A stretch of 64,000 nt of DNA from Hemerocallis citrina (taxonomy: Eukaryota > Streptophyta > Magnoliopsida > Asparagales > Asphodelaceae). Positions 30,721 through 40,810 of this stretch are shown piece by piece. Both the position numbers and the translations under genes were made by a program. Position 1 is the stretch's first letter, and each line of letters opens with the position of its first letter. The stretch covers positions 173,010,004 through 173,074,003 of the forward strand of contig CM030368.1 in assembly GCA_017893485.1 (NCBI GenBank). Direction: 5' to 3'. The notes under the pieces are model-generated. The model had not been told where the DNA came from and made no database searches. It saw only the letters and a program-made list of their open reading frames with translations.

Positions 30721-31268
30721 CCCTTCACATTCAGTTCCTTCGTTTCTTGTTGTCTTGTGTCCCTTCCATTCATTGATTTCTTGTTGGGTATGATTTTATA
30801 CTTTTGTACCCATATTCTTTTGATTCCGGTGTCATCTTTTCTTCTTCTTTCTGCTTGGTTCGTCGATCGTCATCGCTTGATCTTCAACGACATGTCTACA
30901 GCTTGGAGTTTCACTATCAGAGTGGTGCAGCAGAAGCATTGTGGGCCTATAACCCACAGGCCCCAGGATTCTCTTATTGTTTCTCTTCCTTTGCATTGTT
31001 TACTTCCTTATTTATTCATTTGTATTGTCATTTTTCATTGAATCTCTATTTAATACCATTCTTGATCACTTCATTCATATCCATATTCCTTCTCATTCTG
31101 TTGTTGCCACCATTTTGTCTTTCCCTTTGAACTTCCTGTTTTGTTACCCACAATTTTGTCGTTTTCCTTTATTCTGTGTTTTGTTATTTCACAAGTTGCT
31201 TTTGTTTTGTCCTATGTACCGCCTGAACAAATTTTGAGGACGAAATTTTGTTGTAAGGTCGGTAGGAT
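30721..31268 (+). other. Foreign internal segment of the LARD-like element
   Basis: T-rich and unlike Tekay coding sequence. Open frames (30757-31041, 30804-31130) have no family resemblance. The last 60 bp return to Tekay-like sequence, with a polypurine tract AAGGTCGGTAGGAT at 31255-31268. The segment therefore looks like an insertion or template-switch product between a Tekay leader and a Tekay tail. Confidence 0.6.
30916..30970 (+). ncRNA. Truncated initiator tRNA-Met-like sequence
   Basis: 55 bp align without gaps with the first 55 nt of plant initiator tRNA-Met as I know it: acceptor 5' strand ATCAGAG, D-arm, anticodon arm GTGGGCCTATAACCCAC with its 5-bp stem intact (anticodon CAT now TAT), variable region and CCAGGAT of the T-arm. 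I count about seven differences, mostly C-to-T or G-to-A, several at former CpG sites, as expected for methylated DNA. Homology stops near nucleotide 55-56, within the T-loop; the 3' T-stem and acceptor strand are absent, so it cannot be a working tRNA. It lies inside an element primed by the same tRNA. Confidence 0.75.
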
Positions 31269-33981
31269 TGTAACCCCTATTCCCGCAAATACGTATTTTC
31301 TAAATATTTTCTGTATTTCGATAATATAAATTCATTATTTGTTAGAATTGTTTTGGATTTTTTATGTTAAATCTAATCGAAAATTTATTGATGTCAAATA
31401 ACGATGTGTTTTGATCTTATTTTCTAGAACTTATTGATCAACTATTTGTATTTGAGTCCAAATTTATATATATATATATTTATTGGGTCATTTTAGTAAA
31501 TTGTTAAACTCGAATAATCATTTTACTGTATGATTTTATTAATTTTATAATTATAACTATTAATCGTTATTCCTTGATTATTTAATTAAAGTAAATTTAA
31601 TGAATTATTTTGATTTCGTACTTGATATGATTTTCGCGGTGAATTCTAATTTAATTTCAAGCAAACTTATATTATTTTCATTTGTATTATTTATCTATTT
31701 ATTTGGATTTCAATTTTTGTTCATGAAGTTCTTTGTTCTTTTGATTGAGCTTTTTTTGTCGATCCTATTGTCCTCTTATTTATTGTTGGTGTTTTTATTT
31801 GAACCGGATTGATTTTGATCTATCTCGTAATTGAACCCTAAATCCCAATTTGGTTTGTTCATGACCCAAAACCGCTTTTATTAAACCCTAAACCTCTAAC
31901 CCAATACCCTAATTGTACCCTATAAATACAACCTTAATGCAAACCCTAATTATTGCATAATTCTGAAACCCTAGCCGCCTATTCTTTCTCCTCTCTCCTC
32001 TCTCCCCCTGTTTCTTTCTTCCCATCAGCCTATTCCCGCCCAAACCCAAATCCCCTGAACCCCTCTTCTCCGATCATCTTCTCAGACGACCCCCGTCGCC
32101 ATCCCCCCTCCTGAGCGCCACCCACCTCCTCCTCGACGCCCAACCACCACAGAACCCCACCTCCGACCCCCTCGTCGCATTCCGTCGCCATATCTTCCGG
32201 CGCCGCCTCCTAGCGTTGCCAGCCAGAAGACGCCCAAAACCCCAGCCTCTCTTTCCCTGTCCTCGACTCTAGCGGCAGATCCCATCAAATCCCCGATGCT
32301 GTATCTCCCTGTTTCGATCGCCGCCACCAGCGTCGCCGCGACCTCTTCACCTTTGACGTGGCACCTCAAGCGCCGCCACCCTGTCCCGTCGCGCCGCCGC
32401 CTGCGACGCCGACGATCTCGCCGTCATCATACCCTCTTGACCTTTGCTGTCTCTTTGATTGCAGTGGCTGCTTGTCTCTTTTGCTGTTGTGTTGTTGCTT
32501 TTGGATCTCTTTTGCACGTATATTGCACGTGCTAAGTTGTTGGTTCGTGGGTTCGTTACTTCGAGATTCTCATCCCATTATTCTTGGTATTCGTTCTCAC
32601 CGTTTATAAGGCAAGTAACTTGTATTAAATTCCTTTGCATATACAAGTACAAAATGCCGCTTGTAGTGTAGTTGGGTTCTAGAGACAATTCGTGTGTGAA
32701 ACCCCTTGTTGATATTGTCTATATTGTGATGATTTGACCATAGTTGCCTCACGACTTATACCACATGAATTAACCTAGGGTTTACCACCTTTTGATGTAT
32801 ATGTTCATGATATCTTGAGATATCTGTGTTTGATGTGTTATTCGTGTTATACTTGTTGTAGACTTGTAAAATACCATATACCATGTTGCTTGGACATCTA
32901 GTACACCATACTCCATGTTATCAACCTATTGTTTCTCTATTGATACTATCGTTCATCTCATGTCTCATCTTTGCATATTGTATTGTTACATTGATAAATA
33001 ATAAACAAGCCGGGGTTTAAGGCTTGACTTTTAGTAGTGGACAAGATAGGGACTGTACTTGGAGGAGGGACCCGTGTTTCCCTATTTATTGGTCTATCGG
33101 TCTATCGGTCTATCAGTCATATCGGTCATCGATTAATTGTAGATTACGGACTACAGTATCTCGATTGATTCGATCATCGGTCATTATTGAATATCGTTGC
33201 CGAGTACATGAATTATAAAGCCCACTACTAAGTCTAAAGTGAAACTGTTTGAATGTAGCAACCATGTAGTAAAAAGATGGATGCATTAAGTGCTACCTAG
33301 ATAGTAATAGTACAAGACTTGAACATAATCTCTTGACACTTGCTACTTGATACTTGTTACTTGATTCTTGACACTCGTTACTCGTTACTTATTTACATGA
33401 TACTTGTTCACTCGACACTTATTATATGCTACTTACACTTATTTATCTTGCCATTCTAGTTGTTATATTTCGTTATCATGCCTATTCCATGTTATTAGTT
33501 ATCTTTTTTTCCATGTACTTGTGCCTGCACTACAAGCGGCCCGTAACTTGTATTGATAGGCGTTTTGTTTTGTTTTCCTCTTCCTCCAACTTATTAAATT
33601 GCAGATTTTGGAGAACAATTGCCTGCTGGAGTCGGAGAACAAACAGTCTGAAGACTAATGCTTTCTAATTGCTTATTGCTTTAATAAACTTAATGTATTG
33701 AGATTCATTATTATTTGGATTGGATTTATTTTTGTATTTGGCTTATGTCCCAAATATTGTTATTTGTTTCCAGGCGTTGGATTATTATTGAACTTGGATA
33801 TTTTACATTGCTCCAGTTCAAGTATTATTGTTCATGAGATTGTTATTATTGCTTGCGCAATTGTTGTGTATTGATTATATTGTTGAGTTGATCGGATAAA
33901 CAGCTTATGAGTGACGTTAGTCATTCGCTGGGCCAATATCATGTACTCGTATTTCGTATTTTTGAGAAGCGCGGCGTGACA
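31269..33981 (+). repeat. 3' LTR of the LARD-like element
   Basis: 2,713 bp, TGTAACCCCT to GCGGCGTGACA. Clearly the partner of 27792-30517, with scattered substitutions and a short AT run where the 5' copy has 68 bp. Confidence 0.9.
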
Positions 33982-34067
33982 GGTTCAATGAATAAGGAGA
34001 TGAATAAAGATAGAGAGAAGTGAGTGAAATGAGAGAAGTGAATGAATTCGGGTGAACAAAGTGGTGG

Positions 34068-34506
34068 CCCAGTAGACCCACCGTTCCCAACAACGAGTTT
34101 AGTATATTTCCCCTTGCCGTTCCCAACAACGAGCTCTTCTATGAAGTTTTTTTTTTCAAAAATTCGCCAAGTCCAACAGAGAGTTTCACTCACTATGAAA
34201 TTTTAAAAATTGTACAGTCGCTGTTCCCAGTCCGCTCCAACAACGAGTCTAGTATAAATCACATCGCCGTTGAGAACAACGAGCCTTGTTTGAAAATTTT
34301 TAACTAAACTCGTCGTTGGAAACAATGAGTTTCTCAAAAAAAAAATTAAACTACACTCACAGTGTTCTAACGGCGATCGCACAAAATAATTAAACGTGCC
34401 GTTGGGAACGACGAGTGTAGTTGTTGAGTCCACGGGAACAACAAATTTAGCAACTGTCATTTTTTTTACAAATAGTTTCGAAAAATGGCATATTAAAAAA
34501 AAATTC
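34068..34506 (-). repeat. Right TIR of the MULE-like element
   Basis: Inverted copy of 25966-26377, ending GAATTTTTTTTT on the minus strand and followed by CAACACATG. 33987-34067 is the short remaining interior after the LARD-like insertion. Confidence 0.7.
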
Positions 34507-34515
34507 CAACACATG

Positions 34516-34887
34516 ACAGTTATACGGATTGGTAATTTAAATTAAGAAAAGGTAATTGTTAGTTGGAGATCAGTTTAAATTAGGGTTTAGTTCATATCTT
34601 TTCATATATATCTCTTAAGATAATTACTGAACTTGGGAACAAAGCATTTATTCAAAACTGAATTTTATTAATAAATAAATCAGACGGATGCCAGTTAGAT
34701 TTAATTAGGGCTTATTACTTAACAAAAACTATATATATTTATGCAGCAATAGCTCTACTTTAATTAGGGGTTTTCCCAAAAAGTCATATCACATTCTCTT
34801 ATTTTTCGTTCTCTTTATTTACGAAGGAAGGTTCTCTACTTTCTCTCTTCAATTCTGACTTCTGAGTTTCTTGGTGATTAAGAAGCC
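34516..34887 (+). other. Upstream region of gene copy B
   Basis: Begins after the MULE target duplication. A+T-rich with CT-rich stretches near 34830-34860 (TTCTCTACTTTCTCTCTTC), typical of plant 5' UTRs, leading to AAGCCATGA at 34883-34891. A TATA-like ATATATATTTATG near 34731-34743 is the best promoter candidate. Confidence 0.4.
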
Positions 34888-34921
34888 ATGAACGATTTGT
34901 TAATTGCAAAAACTCTTAGAG

Positions 34922-35188
34922 TGTTGATGAATAAACTTAATTTGCTATAAATTAAGGGGCTATTAATTTGGAGTTATCTTTAATAAGTTATGAAAGTTTC
35001 AAGTTTCTAATGTTTCTACATTTATGTTGTATAGGAATATCAAGAGTCTTAGGAGTCTATAAAATGAGTTGTACTCTGTTGTAAGAAGGCATAAGAGATA
35101 AAAATGCAAAAGATAGTTTGAATACTAAAAGAGTTTTGAGAATTGTCTCTCTCTTCCCTCTACCAAAATATATATCCTATTATTAACA
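34922..35188 (+). repeat. 5' LTR of copia-2
   Basis: TGTTGATGAATAAAC to CTATTATTAACA. The PBS TGGTATCAGAGCT follows after three bases (35192-35204). Confidence 0.92.
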
Positions 35189-35204
35189 ATTTGGTATCAG
35201 AGCT

Positions 35205-36180
35205 ATGGTGAATTCTGGGAGTACATCACTGGGGCATATGCCGTTGCCATGACTCACGAAGTCAAACTACGACAATTGGAGTATTCAGATGCGTACGTTG
35301 CTCGGATCACAAGATGTGTGGGAAGTAGTCGAGAATGGCTACACAGAGCCGGAAGCCATTGATGACTTAACGGTGAATCAGTTAAAGGCGTTGAAAGAAA
35401 CACACAAGAAAGACAAGACCGCCCTCTATTTATTGTTTCAAGCGGTTGATGAGTCGGGTTTCGAGAAGATTGCTGGTGCAGCAACTTCGAAGGAGGCGTG
35501 GGAGAGTTTGCAAAAGGTCTTCAAGGGTGCTGACTAAGTTAAACAAGTGCGGCTTCAAACTCTACGAGTCGAGTTGGAGGCCATGAAAATGAAGGACTCG
35601 GAAGGAGTATCTGACTACATCACGCGTGTGCAAACGGTGGTGAATCAACTCAAACGCAATGGAGAAACCCTAACCGATGCAAGGGTTGTGGAGAAGATTT
35701 TGCGGTCATTGACCGAGAATTTCGAGAACGTTGTATGCGCAATTGAAGAGTCGAAGGATTTGGAAGAGATGACCATCGATGATCTTGCTGGTTCACTTGA
35801 GGCACATGAACAACGGAAGAAGAAGAAGAAACAAGAGGTGCTCGAGGAGGCTTTACAAGCTAAAGCAACTATCAAGGAGGACAAGGCGATGTACGTGCAT
35901 CAAAACCGAGGAAGGGGACGTGGCCATGGTGGTCGTGGTCGCGTAGAGGCCACGGACGTGGAGACAACTCCGAAGAAAAGGGCCAGCCGAACCAACAAAA
36001 TTGGCGTGGTCGAGGACGCGGTCGTGGGAGAGGCGTCCGGTCAAATCATCTAAATGTCGAGTGCTACAACTGTGGAAAGTAAGGGCACTATGCAAAAGAA
36101 TGTTATTCATCAAATCGTCCAAATGTTGAGTGTTACAATTGTGACAAGTATGGACACTACATAAAAGAATGCGAGAAAAA
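35205..36180 (+). pseudogene. Copia-2 gag with two zinc knuckles
   Basis: ATG 35205, then a premature TGA at 35250-35252; the gag body reads SNYDNWSIQMRTLLGSQDVW, ALYLLFQAVDESGFEKI, AWESLQKVFKGAD, stop, [19 protein letters not shown] and [20 protein letters not shown] basic KKKKK stretch and an Arg/Gly-rich [11 protein letters not shown] segment follow. After a shift, two tandem CCHC knuckles appear: ECYNCGK-stop-GHYAKEC and ECYNCDKYGHYIKEC (about 36057-36173), the first spoiled by a TAA in place of a Tyr codon. It would form particles and bind element RNA. Confidence 0.85.
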
Positions 36181-36238
36181 GGCGAACGAAAATGCGAATC
36201 TAGTTACAGAAGAGGAGACAAGAAATGATGGTGTTCTC

Positions 36239-37642
36239 ATGATGGCCTATAAAGACACCGCTTCCGATAACGACACAGTCTGGTATCTCGATACTGGCGC
36301 TAATAATCACATGTGTGGGCACAAACACCTCTTTGTGGAGATGCAAGAGATAGAGGATGGGCACGTGTCATTTGGAGACGCATCGAAGGTTCAAGTAAAG
36401 GGCCGAGGTAAAATTTGTTTTTCTCAAAAGGATGAAAAAGAAGGATTAATTGAGGATGTCTATTATGTGCCCGACATGAAGAGTAATATCCTTAGCATGG
36501 GGCAACTATTGGAGAAGGGATATTCGGTCTTTATGAAAGATCAGATGTTGCACTTGAAGGACAAAAGAGGCCGGTTGCTTGCACATGTGAAGATGGCCAA
36601 GAATCGAATGTTCAAACTCAACTTGAGAAATGTGCAAGAAAGGTGTTTGCGAGTCAACATGGAGGATAAAACCTCACTGTGGCACTTACGGTTCGGACAT
36701 TTGCATTACGGTTGCCTAAAAGAGTTAGCAAAGAAGGAAATGGTCCACGGACTACCGGACATGGACTATACTAAGAAATTTTGCGAGAGATGTGTACTCG
36801 GTAAACAAGCAAGGAACACTTTTCAAAAGAAGGTGGAATATCATGCAAGGAGTCCTCTCGAATTGGTACACCGCGACATATGTGGTCCGATCACACCTAA
36901 GTCATTTGGTGATAAGACGTACTTTATCATGTTCATTGATGATTATACGAGGAAGACTTGGGTTTATTTTTTAAAAGAAAAATCTGAGGCATTCGAGGTG
37001 TTCAAGAAATTCAAGGTGTTGGTAGAGAAGATGACCGGTCTTTATATCAAGGCTTTACGGTCAGATAGAGGCAGAGAGTACATGTCAACCGTCTTCACAA
37101 ACTATTGCGAGGAACAAGGGATCAAGAGATTCTTAACCGCACCATACTCACCTCAGCAAAATGGCATGGCCGAGAGAAAAAACCGAACTATTCTTGACAT
37201 GGTTCGGTCGATGTTGAGGAGCAAAGTAATGCCGAAAGAATTTTGGGCAGAAGCGGTGCAATGTGCTGTGTATGTGCAAAACCGGTGCCCCCATGCGAAA
37301 TTGGCAAATCAAACACTGCAGGACGCTTGGAGTGGACAGAAACCAACCGTATCACACTTAAAAGTATTCGGTAGTGTGGCCTACGCGCATGTACCAGATC
37401 AAAGAAGAACCAAACTAGATGATAAGAGCAAGAGGTACGTGTTCATCGGGTATGACGAGAAGACGAAAGCTTTCAAGTTATTCGACCCGGTTGAAAAGAA
37501 AGTGGTTGTAAGTCGAGATGTGCAAGTGAATGAAGAAAACACATGGGTAGAACAACCAAAAGGAGGTGACGCAAGAGGAAGAAAAAGGAGAATCATCAAC
37601 CGTTGCACCGATAATCACACTGACAAGCCCTCTAACATCTGA
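36239..37642 (+). pseudogene. Copia-2 protease and integrase
   Basis: Open for 467 codons. Protease active site WYLDTGANNHMC (about 36282); GAG-pre-integrase WHLRFGHLHYGCLKEL through CERCVLGKQARN; integrase core with LELVHRDICGPI (Asp), ALRSDRGREYMS (Asp) and PQQNGMAERKNRT (Glu), all three catalytic residues present. The C-terminal part reads VFGSVAYAHVPDQRRTKLDDKS and FIGYDEKTKAFKLFDP. A TGA at about 37640 separates it from RT. Part of the gag-pol polyprotein, so the Met start is nominal. Confidence 0.88.
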
Positions 37643-37715
37643 CGATGAAGAAGAGCCGAGACAATTGAGGATGTGAAGTCTACACGACCTATATGAGTCA
37701 ACAAGCGAAGTACAC

Positions 37716-39280
37716 TTGGTATGTCTTTTGCCAGATGTCGAGAATATTACTTTTGAAGAGGCAGCGAGAGATAAGAAATGGCAAGCCACGATGGATGAAG
37801 AGATAAGGGCTATCGAAAGAAATAAAACTTGGGATTTGGTGGATTTGCCGGAAGAATATCGGCCCATAGGAGTAAAATGGGTATATAAGAAAAAGATGAA
37901 TGCCCAAGGTGAGATAGAAAGGTATAAGGCATGGCTAGTTGCGAAGGGCTATAGACAAAAGGCGGGGATCAACTATGATGAAGTCTTTGCCCCAGCTGCG
38001 AGAATGGAAACAATCCGGCTTCTTATATCCCAAGCAGCACAATTCAAGTGGCCGATCTATCAAATGGACGAGAAATCAGCATTTTTAAATTGTGTGCTTG
38101 AAGATGAAGTATATTTGGAGCAACCACCCGGATACATGAAAGCCGGGAAGGAGAGTAAAGTGTTGAAGTTAAGGAAGGCACTATATGGATTGAAGCAAGC
38201 GCCTCGAGCATGGAACAGCCGAATCGACACTTACTTCAAGGAGAACGGGTTCAAGCAACGTCCCTACGAGCATGCATTGTACGTGAAGAAGGAAAAAGGT
38301 AACTTGTTGTTTGTTGCTCTTTATGTTGATGACCTCATCTTTATAGGGAACAATGGTGAGATGATAGAGGAATTTAAAAAGGTGATGACTCGGGAGCTCG
38401 AGATGACAGACTTGGGTTTGATGAAGCACTTCCTTGCTCTGGAGGTTAGACAAGAAAAGACTGGGATTTTTGTGTCACAAGAAGCATATGCAAAAGAAAT
38501 TCTGAAAAGGAACAAAATGGTGGATTGCAAGCTGGTATCGACACCAATGGAACCCGGGGCGAAACTTTCTAAGTTTGACGGTGGAGAACGAGTAGATGCG
38601 ATCAATTACCGAAGTCTAGTTGGGAGTCTTCGTTATCTCACATGCACAAGGCCGGACATTTCTTATAGCGTTGGAGTTGTAAGTCGATTCATGGAGGAGC
38701 CGGTCTACACGCATTTACAAGCGGTAAAGAGAATTTTGCGGTATATTCGGGGAACCGAATCCCTTGGGTTATTCTACACCAAAGCTGAAGATTTCATGCT
38801 AGTGGGATATTCCGATAGCGATTGGTGCGGAGACGTGGATGATCGAAAGAGTACATCGGGATATGTGTTCTTTTTGGGGGACACGGCATTCACTTGGATG
38901 TCGAAGAAACAACCAGTCGTGACACTCTCTACGTGTGAAGCAGAGTATGTGGCAGGAGGAGGTTGTGTGTGTCATGTGATTTGGTTGAGAAGGTTGCTGA
39001 AGGAGCTAAATTTTGCTCAAGATAAGGCCACACAAATTTACTTGGACAGTAGATCAGCGATCGAATTAGCAAAGAATCCCGTCCATCATGAAAGAAGCAA
39101 GCATATTGACCTAAAGTTCCATTTCATCCGTGAGCACGTGAAGGAAAAGTAGATAGAACTGGTGCATGTGAAAAGCGAGGACCAAGCAGCTGACATCTTT
39201 ACAAAGCCACTGTCCACAAGACTATTTGAGAAAATGAGAAACCTACTCGGCATGAAGGACAGAAGAGAATTAAGTTTAAG
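37716..39280 (+). pseudogene. Copia-2 reverse transcriptase-RNase H
   Basis: Starts inside the linker and reads WQATMDEEIRAIERNKTWDL, GVKWVYKKKMN, MDEKSAFLNCVLEDEVYLEQ, ALYGLKQAPRAWNSRID and YVDDLIFIG (catalytic). RNase H: YSDSDWCGDVDDRKSTSGY, STCEAEYVA, LDSRSAIELAKN and HHERSKHIDLKFHFIREH. A TAG at 39150-39152 interrupts the last 40 residues (LVHVKSEDQAADIFTKPL). VKTAF, the usual copia wording, has become EKSAF. Confidence 0.88.
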
Positions 39281-39286
39281 GAGGGG

Positions 39287-39552
39287 TGTTGATGAATAAA
39301 CTTAATTTGCTATTAAATTAAGGGGCTATTAATTTGGAGTTACCTTTAATAAGTTATGAAAGTTTCAAGTTTCTAATGTTTCTACATTTATGTTTTATAG
39401 GAATATCAAAAGTCTTAGGAGTCTATAAATTGAGTTGTACTCTATTGTAAGAAGGCAGAAGAGAGAAAAATGCAAAAGATAGTTTGAATAATAAAAGAGT
39501 TTTGAAAATTGTCTCTCTTCCCTCCACCAAAATATATATCCTATTATTAACA
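39287..39552 (+). repeat. 3' LTR of copia-2
   Basis: 266 bp and near-identical to the 5' LTR by eye (CTATAAATT/CTATTAAATT, ATAAGAG/AGAAGAG and similar). Preceded by the polypurine tract AGGAGGGG at 39279-39286. Confidence 0.92.
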
Positions 39553-40666
39553 TAGAGAACTTATCATGAAACATCATCAGCATAAGAACCTCAATCTAAA
39601 CCCTGTCCTTGGTGATCCTTCGCAATAACCTTCTTCAGTTCCAACTTCCAACTCCAATCATGAAGATGAAGATGAAGATGTCGAGGATGATGATGATGAA
39701 TGCTCTGGTAATTCGACGGAAGAGGTCACGTCTTCAAGGACCCAGAATGTCCGCGAAGAAATCAAGAAAAAAAAAGTATGCAGGGCCAAAATTGGGCTTC
39801 TTCTTGATCTTCTCGAGTTCCAGACTAAGTGTCAGCCTGTGATATCCTCCAGGATTAGGAACAAAAAAGTATAAGCACAAGAAGCCAGTAAAGAAAAATG
39901 CTACCAAAGTTCAGGAACCTAAGGTAAAAAAAAATATAGCATGCCCTTCAATCTTGACCAATTATATTTTATATGATCTCTCTGTTATTCTAGATCGATG
40001 CAAACATCCTCTGTAACTCTCAGTTTGAAAATATTTCAAAAAAAAAAAAACTCTCAGTTTGAATTGCTTACAACCTTTAAGACTACTTACTGATATTTAT
40101 CTCACTTCTGCTCTGTGTTGTGTTTTACAGCAGTATTTTATGTGTAAGTCAACCAACCCTCTCAAGTTTATCATTAAAAAAGTTTCATCTTCAGAAACTC
40201 ATGACAAGGTGACTTTCTTTTTCACATACATCTGATGATTTGGTTGTTAAATATGTATAGAGGTATGATCATTACTAATAGTTCTCTTTCTTCTTTTTCT
40301 GGGACATAATAGGATAATGATCGGAACAAGTGGAATCTTGACGATGCTGAAATGGAAGATGATCGTAACGTCAATATAATAAAGACAGCGATAGTAAAAT
40401 ATATAAACAATCTCTTAACTTATATATGCTATACTATCAACATAAGATTCATAATACATAATTTGATTGAAGTTATGCATTCAGTAAGAATTCGAGCCCG
40501 TCTTCCAAGTTTCTTACCCGTGTTTGCATTGTTTTTTCTTTGAAATAATATGCAGTTGTAGGATTCAGAGCAGGAACTTGACCAGACTTTTCCACTAGCT
40601 TCCTCTATGCAAAGATATGCACCCTTTGACTCTGAACTCAATTTGCTGCCATCAGAAGAATTTTAA

Positions 40667-40810
40667 AAAGCCCTGTAGAGATTAAAGAAATACATTTTTT
40701 AGTTCTCCTTGAGAAACAGTCATGTTTATATGCTATAATGGAATAGGTTATGTTTGTATAAATTCGATAGAAATGTCACATATGTAGGTTATGTTTTAAG
40801 TCAACTATAT
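40667..40810. other. Start of the 3' flank of gene copy B
   Basis: Matches the corresponding flank of copy A loosely (ATACATTTTTT, CATGTTTATATG.TATAATGGA). It is cut by the Tekay-like insertion; TATAT at 40806-40810 is the left TSD. Confidence 0.6.

Larger units (their letters stand above)
27792..33981 (+). mobile_element. Non-autonomous long-LTR (LARD-like) Tekay-related element, TSD GGTTC
   Basis: Two long LTRs (2,726 and 2,713 bp) enclose only about 750 bp. It has a perfect TSD GGTTC at 27787-27791 and 33982-33986. The primer-binding site TGGTATCAGAGCC, the leader that follows (compare the minus-strand leader at 48500-48690) and the last 60 bp before the 3' LTR (TTTTGAGGACGAAATTTT) match Tekay-like elements. 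Gag and pol are absent, so movement would need proteins supplied by a relative. The middle of the internal region is foreign and contains a tRNA-iMet-like sequence. Confidence 0.9.
25966..34506. mobile_element. MULE-like element with long TIRs, split by an LTR element
   Basis: Terminal inverted repeats of about 410-440 bp (25966-26377 and 34068-34506, opposite orientation) align along their length by eye. Shared blocks include TTTTTCGAAACTATTT, GACTCAACAACTACACTCG and AAACTCTCTGTTGGACTT. The flanks GAACACATG (25957-25965) and CAACACATG (34507-34515) give a 9-bp TSD with one mismatch, as in the Mutator superfamily. Without the nested element and its TSD it is about 2.35 kb. It has no transposase but carries a GC-rich basic open frame (26600-27139), so it could be a Pack-MULE-like gene carrier. 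Confidence 0.75.
34922..39552 (+). mobile_element. Full-length copia element (copia-2), TSD TAGAG
   Basis: 4,631 bp with LTRs of 267 and 266 bp. Perfect TSDs TAGAG at 34917-34921 and 39553-39557. PBS TGGTATCAGAGCT at 35192-35204 and polypurine tract AGGAGGGG just before the 3' LTR. Gag-protease-integrase-RT-RNase H order. Catalytic residues are largely intact, but at least four stops or shifts interrupt gag-pol. LTR similarity suggests a relatively young insertion. Confidence 0.95.
34888..40666 (+). pseudogene. EAR-tailed small gene, copy B, broken by a copia insertion
   Basis: Exon 1 starts ATG 34888, is interrupted after 34 nt by copia-2 (34922-39552 plus TSD) and resumes at 39558, ending at 39923. 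Exons 40134-40208, 40313-40393 and 40556-40666 match copy A in length and phase. The joined start reads MNDLLIAKTL then RELIMKHHQHKN; an acidic HEDEDEDVEDDDDE block and CRAKIGLLLDLLEF follow. Damage: a TAA near 39627, a one-base shift in an A-run near 39867, a TAG as the second codon of the last exon, and the EAR tail changed from DLNLPP to ELNLLP. The family is unrecognised. It is a clear pseudogene and useful for reconstructing exon structure. Confidence 0.7.

Noticed and set aside
30916..30970. Functional tRNA gene
   Set aside because: The 3' T-stem, acceptor strand and internal B box are missing, and the anticodon is altered.
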